64,000 nt of DNA from NCBI RefSeq assembly GCF_003570705.1, contig NZ_QWVT01000016.1, forward strand, positions 1-64,000, written 5' to 3'. Origin of the DNA: Mesobacillus zeae. GTDB taxonomy: Bacteria > Bacillota > Bacilli > Bacillales > Cytobacillaceae. The position numbers and the translations under genes were made by a program. Shown piece after piece: positions 61,126-64,000 of this stretch; position 1 is the first letter of the stretch; every line of letters begins with the position of its first letter. The notes beneath the pieces were generated by a model. The model made no database searches. It had not been told where the DNA came from and saw nothing but the letters and a program-made list of their open reading frames with translations.

Positions 61126-61926
61126 ATGAAGAAAATAGTTAGTGTTCTTTTGGCATGTATAATGGTTATGACATTAGTGGGATGTGGCGGCAATTCGAAC
61201 AAACATGAAGGTGAAGCAAAAACACCGTCAGGTTCAAGTGTTCAAAAAGGTAGAGATTATCATAAGGTAGTTGATGACTTTAAATCAAAAGGATTCAAGA
61301 ACATCAAAACAGAAAAGCTTGAAGATTTAATTACAGGTTGGATAACAAAAGATGGAGAGGTTAAAGAAGTATCTGTTGGCGGCGATGTCGATTATTCTCC
61401 AGATGAATGGATATCTGCAGATACAGAAGTCATTATTAAGTATCATACATTCAAAAAAGAAGATAATGAGAGTGCAGCAGAATCTGAGGCAAAGGATAAT
61501 TCAAATGCAGAAAAACCGAAAGTAGAAAAACCGAAAGTAGAAATCCTAACAGTGGATAATTGCAAAGAATTGGCAGAAATACTTAGCACAAAAGACGAGT
61601 CTGATCCTCTTATTAAAGAATTTGCTCAGAAGTATGCTGGAAGAACCATTGAGTTTGATGGGAATACCGCTTATGTGAGTAACCACGGAAATTATAAAAC
61701 AAGATTTGATTATTTAATTTATGCTGGAGACTATAGTAAAACTACTTTCTCGGGACCTAATTTCCAATTTAGAGATGTTAATTATAACGATTTGCATCTA
61801 ACAGGAGATAATGTTCCTGATACTTTTGGAGTAGGTCTTAATATCCATATCATTGCTACGGTTGAAGAATATAGCGAGACTTCTGGTCTTTTTCAACTCA
61901 AGCCAGTTTCTATCAAAATGAGATAA
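61126..61926 (+). CDS. Lipoprotein with DUF4839-like C-terminal domain
   Basis: 266 residues. Signal peptide with lipobox MVMTLVGC (lipidated Cys about residue 20). Residues 45-115 resemble a PASTA-like repeat (DFKSKGFKNIKTEKLEDLIT; VSVGGDVDYSPDEWISADTE). A lysine/glutamate linker with EKPKVEKPKVE follows, then a C-terminal domain from about residue 148 (VDNCKELAEILSTKDESDPL; YKTRFDYLIYAGDYSKTTFS) similar to DUF4839. It is anchored outside the cell; function unknown. ATG after TTGGAGGATAATCAAAA. Confidence 0.72.
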   Translation: MKKIVSVLLACIMVMTLVGCGGNSNKHEGEAKTPSGSSVQKGRDYHKVVDDFKSKGFKNIKTEKLEDLITGWITKDGEVKEVSVGGDVDYSPDEWISADTEVIIKYHTFKKEDNESAAESEAKDNSNAEKPKVEKPKVEILTVDNCKELAEILSTKDESDPLIKEFAQKYAGRTIEFDGNTAYVSNHGNYKTRFDYLIYAGDYSKTTFSGPNFQFRDVNYNDLHLTGDNVPDTFGVGLNIHIIATVEEYSETSGLFQLKPVSIKMR

Positions 61927-62240
61927 ATGTAATTAAATAGTTATGTAACAATGGCGAAAGATAAATGGATATGGAATTCATAAAATTTATGAAGGTGATA
62001 TTATATCTTTGTACAGGTGAGATTTTAGGATTAGGTGTAGTTATTTACTTTATTATCCTTTTATTTAAACATAACCCATATTATCCTTGAAATTGATATT
62101 AAAATATCTTTGACACGTAGCTTAATAGGTTAATAAGATACTATTTGTTACGAGCAATGGTAGCATATACGCATGTTGATAAGTGCCGGGCAACTAATAT
62201 TAACGAGTAATTAGAGACAATGAAGTAGGAGGAAAGATAC
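61927..62240. other. Interval without a convincing gene
   Basis: A short frame after 61990 (hydrophobic) lacks a ribosome binding site. Nothing else seen. Confidence 0.35.
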
Positions 62241-62588
62241 ATGTATCTAGGTTCATTGGAAGAACATCGGATTAGAAATAATGAGATAAAGCTTGTGACT
62301 GAAGCTTTGTATGAAGCAAATGTCAAAGATGATGAAATTCTGCGGGTATTGATGAAGGTATGTAATGTTGATAAAGAGAAAGCAATGAATGCCTTACGTA
62401 ATGAGAAGTATATGCTGTCTCCTTGTCGAGAATTATATCAATACTTAGTTTTGGAAAAGGGCTTTAATGACCATGATGCGGATGTGTTTATTCATAATCG
62501 TGCAAGGGCTGCGTTGGCACGCAATACGGAATTAAGTAAACTATCTCCTTCAAAAATGTTTGATACCCTTAATAATGCCGATAAATAG
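62241..62588 (+). CDS. Hypothetical helical protein
   Basis: 115 residues: EEHRIRNNEIKLVTEALYEA, DDEILRVLMKVCNVDKEKAM. All-helical pattern, no transmembrane segment. Start ATG after AGTAGGAGGAAAGATAC, a strong site. Two UBA-like or HTH-like helical bundles are possible; no family recognised. Confidence 0.55.
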   Translation: MYLGSLEEHRIRNNEIKLVTEALYEANVKDDEILRVLMKVCNVDKEKAMNALRNEKYMLSPCRELYQYLVLEKGFNDHDADVFIHNRARAALARNTELSKLSPSKMFDTLNNADK

Positions 62589-62707
62589 TTGTGGATTTGT
62601 TCCCAAGAACCATAAAATCGTTGTTATGTTTCCACATAGAAAAAGAGATTGATGGAATGTAAATTGGTTTTGCTCAGAGTATAACTCTTTAGCAAAACTT
62701 ACCCCAC

Positions 62708-62775
62708 GGGGATAAATCCATGTCTAAAGGGGTAAATTATCATGCGAAAGGGGTAAAAATCGATAAATTCACCCC
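62708..62775. repeat. 21-bp periodic array, core GGGGTAAAT
   Basis: GGGGATAAAT (62708), GGGGTAAATT (62729) and GGGGTAAAAA (62750) are exactly 21 bases apart; CACCCCC at 62770 is the inverted core. Confidence 0.8.
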
Positions 62776-62854
62776 CTAGTGATATTCCTTTTGCGTAATA
62801 GTATAAGCAATAAGTCCTCACGCACGTGGAATGTACAGTGTTACTTAAATTAAG

Positions 62855-62952
62855 ATGTAACTAAAAAATAAACTTCCTACCGCTTAAAATAAACTTTTTC
62901 CACATCTTATCAACAGTTGGAATAAAGTTTGTACAAAAAAGTGTGAGAAAAG
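62855..62952. repeat. Long direct repeat A2 with paired DnaA-like boxes
   Basis: Second copy of 60271-60369; boxes TTTTCCACA (62896-62904) and TTATCAACA (62907-62915). Confidence 0.85.
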
Positions 62953-63087
62953 CCCGAAAAAACGGGTTTTTTTCTTGCGGAAAAGGGTGAAAAGCGGGAG
63001 AAAAGGAAAAAGATTATTTTAACAGCGAACGAAGGAATGCGGGTTTGAACGGGGTGAAAAGGAAAGAGTTTATTTTAACGGCACATA
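62941..63087. repeat. Direct repeat B2 and partial third copy
   Basis: Copy of 60454-60540 at 62941-63025, then a partial copy at 63056-63087. Confidence 0.8.
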
Positions 63088-63220
63088 GTAGAAACAAAAA
63101 AAGAAATAATTAATTTTTTTCTTTTTTTGTTAAGGATTAAGGGTTAAGGGAGTAGTGTGTTGATATACCAAGTAATTCTGGTAAAAGGGTTACTGTAGAG
63201 TTATGATTTTAGAAAAGATG

Positions 63221-63300
63221 CTGTGTTGTTGTTTACGAACAATAAAGTTGTTTGAAAAATAATATAATCGTTTAAAAAACAATAAAGTTCTTTAAAAATG
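63221..63300. repeat. 20-bp periodic array, core AATAAAGTTGTTT
   Basis: Units start at 63221 (degenerate), 63241, 63261 and 63281, exactly 20 bases each: AATAAAGTTGTTTGAAAAAT, AATATAATCGTTTAAAAAAC, AATAAAGTTCTTTAAAAATG. It is the reverse complement of the array at 7921. Confidence 0.85.
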
Positions 63301-63530
63301 AAGACCCGATACTAACTATTGAGATTGTGAATAAATGTACTTAAAGTAACGAGGCAGTTTAGTGAAAAAAGGAAATTCCGTGAAGCCGATATTAGTTTAT
63401 TGTTTCTTCACAATGGTATGGGTGACTGGAAGAATGTTATTTATTGAAATATGCTTGGTTAATAACCGAGTAAAATGACTAAAACTAACCAGATAGGTAA
63501 CTCAACCTAGAATAATAATGGGGTGATTTT

Positions 63531-63692
63531 ATGAGTAAAGCTAAAGGAAAAGGTGGAACAGGGAAAGGAACAGACAAGAAGGGTTGGAATCGTTGGCAAG
63601 CTAGTGCAAACAAAAAAAAGAGTGCAAAACCTTATATAAGTAAAGGTACAAAAAAAACGGATGTTGAAAATGACCCCACGAGCAATAGTTAA
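63531..63692 (+). CDS. Small basic protein (53 aa)
   Basis: MSKAKGKGGTGKGTDKKGWN then RWQASANKKKSAKPYI, ending in NDPTSNS. Preceded by ATGGGGTGATTTT (GGGGTG as ribosome binding site) and followed by a good terminator. Lysine- and glycine-rich, probably nucleic-acid binding or disordered. No family recognised. Confidence 0.6.
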   Translation: MSKAKGKGGTGKGTDKKGWNRWQASANKKKSAKPYISKGTKKTDVENDPTSNS

Positions 63693-63754
63693 AGTCACTT
63701 ATCCAAAATATAGCGAATGCTGAATAAATACAATTATTTAATGACCCAACGTGT

Positions 63755-63790
63755 GCGAGCTCCTTTAAAGGAGTTCGCTTTTTTCTTTTT
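63755..63790 (+). terminator. Terminator after the small basic protein gene
   Basis: GCGAGCTCC and GGAGTTCGC pair (one G-T) around TTTAAA, then TTTTTTC. Confidence 0.88.
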
Positions 63791-63869
63791 CAGCTACGGG
63801 GCAGCATTCCTGTAATGAAGGAAAATGGGGTTTGAATAAAAAAATAGCCTCTTGGTAGAATGAGAGAGT

Positions 63870-64000
63870 CCTAAAGCTAGACGTAAAGAAAAGCAAAGAA
63901 CTCGACTAAGAACGATGTGAAAGATGCTAGAGTCATTGCACAGCTGGTCAAGGATGGGAGATACGCCGAACCTACGATTCCACAAGGATTTTATGCAGAA
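63870..64000 (+). pseudogene. IS110-family transposase remnant (continues past the window)
   Basis: KNDVKDARVIAQLVKDGRYA then EPTIPQGFYAE is the DEDD-catalytic stretch of IS110-type transposases. Upstream, VKKSKELD is out of frame and the expected DDNSPT linker is missing, so an internal deletion of about 14 bases has broken the gene at 63911. No start seen. The rest lies to the right of the window. Confidence 0.8.

Larger units (their letters stand above)
62589..63530. other. Gene-free repeat-rich stretch
   Basis: Contains the 21-bp array at 62708, the repeat block at 62855-63087, and the 20-bp array at 63221, with no credible gene between. Confidence 0.6.

Overview
The window looks like chromosome of a spore-forming, motile, aerobic member of the Bacillaceae, perhaps a Mesobacillus- or Cytobacillus-type bacillus. 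Evidence: strong AGGAGG ribosome binding sites, SpoVB/YkvU- and PdaA-type sporulation genes, a sinI/sinR pair, motAB, and extended synteny with the Bacillus subtilis yfj-yfk region (yfkM, yfkK, yfkJ, yfkI, yfkH, yfkF, yfkE/chaA, yfkD, yfjT, pdaA/yfjS, yfjP, and yfjQ elsewhere). No rRNA or tRNA gene was seen.

Layout. 1-9.9 kb: lipid flippase (YkvU type), DUF1284 protein, TrkA-C membrane protein, CorA transporter, a three-frameshift DUF3243 pseudogene, a DUF2975/XRE/membrane protein operon, YetJ, MscL and acylphosphatase. 10-17 kb: AmpS, an MFS transporter, topoisomerase III, a Nudix-GNAT fusion. 17.2-17.9 kb: a peroxiredoxin whose peroxidatic cysteine codon is TGA, followed at the correct distance by a SECIS-like hairpin with a GGUC loop; it is probably a selenoprotein. 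18-26 kb: cydAB, a broken GNAT gene, DUF1992 protein, motAB with a sigma-D-like promoter, an MFS transporter and a class D sortase. 26.5-30.1 kb: a c-di-GMP-I riboswitch ahead of sinI, a convergent sinR, a chemoreceptor and a ComFB-family protein; together they look like a motility/biofilm switch. 30-53 kb: the yfk/yfj core block, with map, zosA, an OsmC protein, ggt, nitronate monooxygenase, class I fumarase, dsdA, a DNA glycosylase and rlmCD.

53.3-64 kb is an AT-rich accessory island. It starts exactly at the 3' end of rlmCD, a known attachment gene (rumA) for serine-recombinase elements, and begins with a decayed large serine recombinase. It then holds an AbiJ/HEPN-like candidate defence gene, a HAD gene apparently cut by a transposon end, an EcsC protein, several small orphans, a DUF4839-like lipoprotein, a duplicated block carrying pairs of near-consensus DnaA boxes, and a decayed IS110 transposase at the window edge.

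The most unusual whole-window feature is a set of intergenic arrays with strict 21-bp (seven loci) or 20-bp (two loci) periodicity. Only an 8-10 bp core is conserved in each unit, and the core differs between loci. I know of no described family that matches them.
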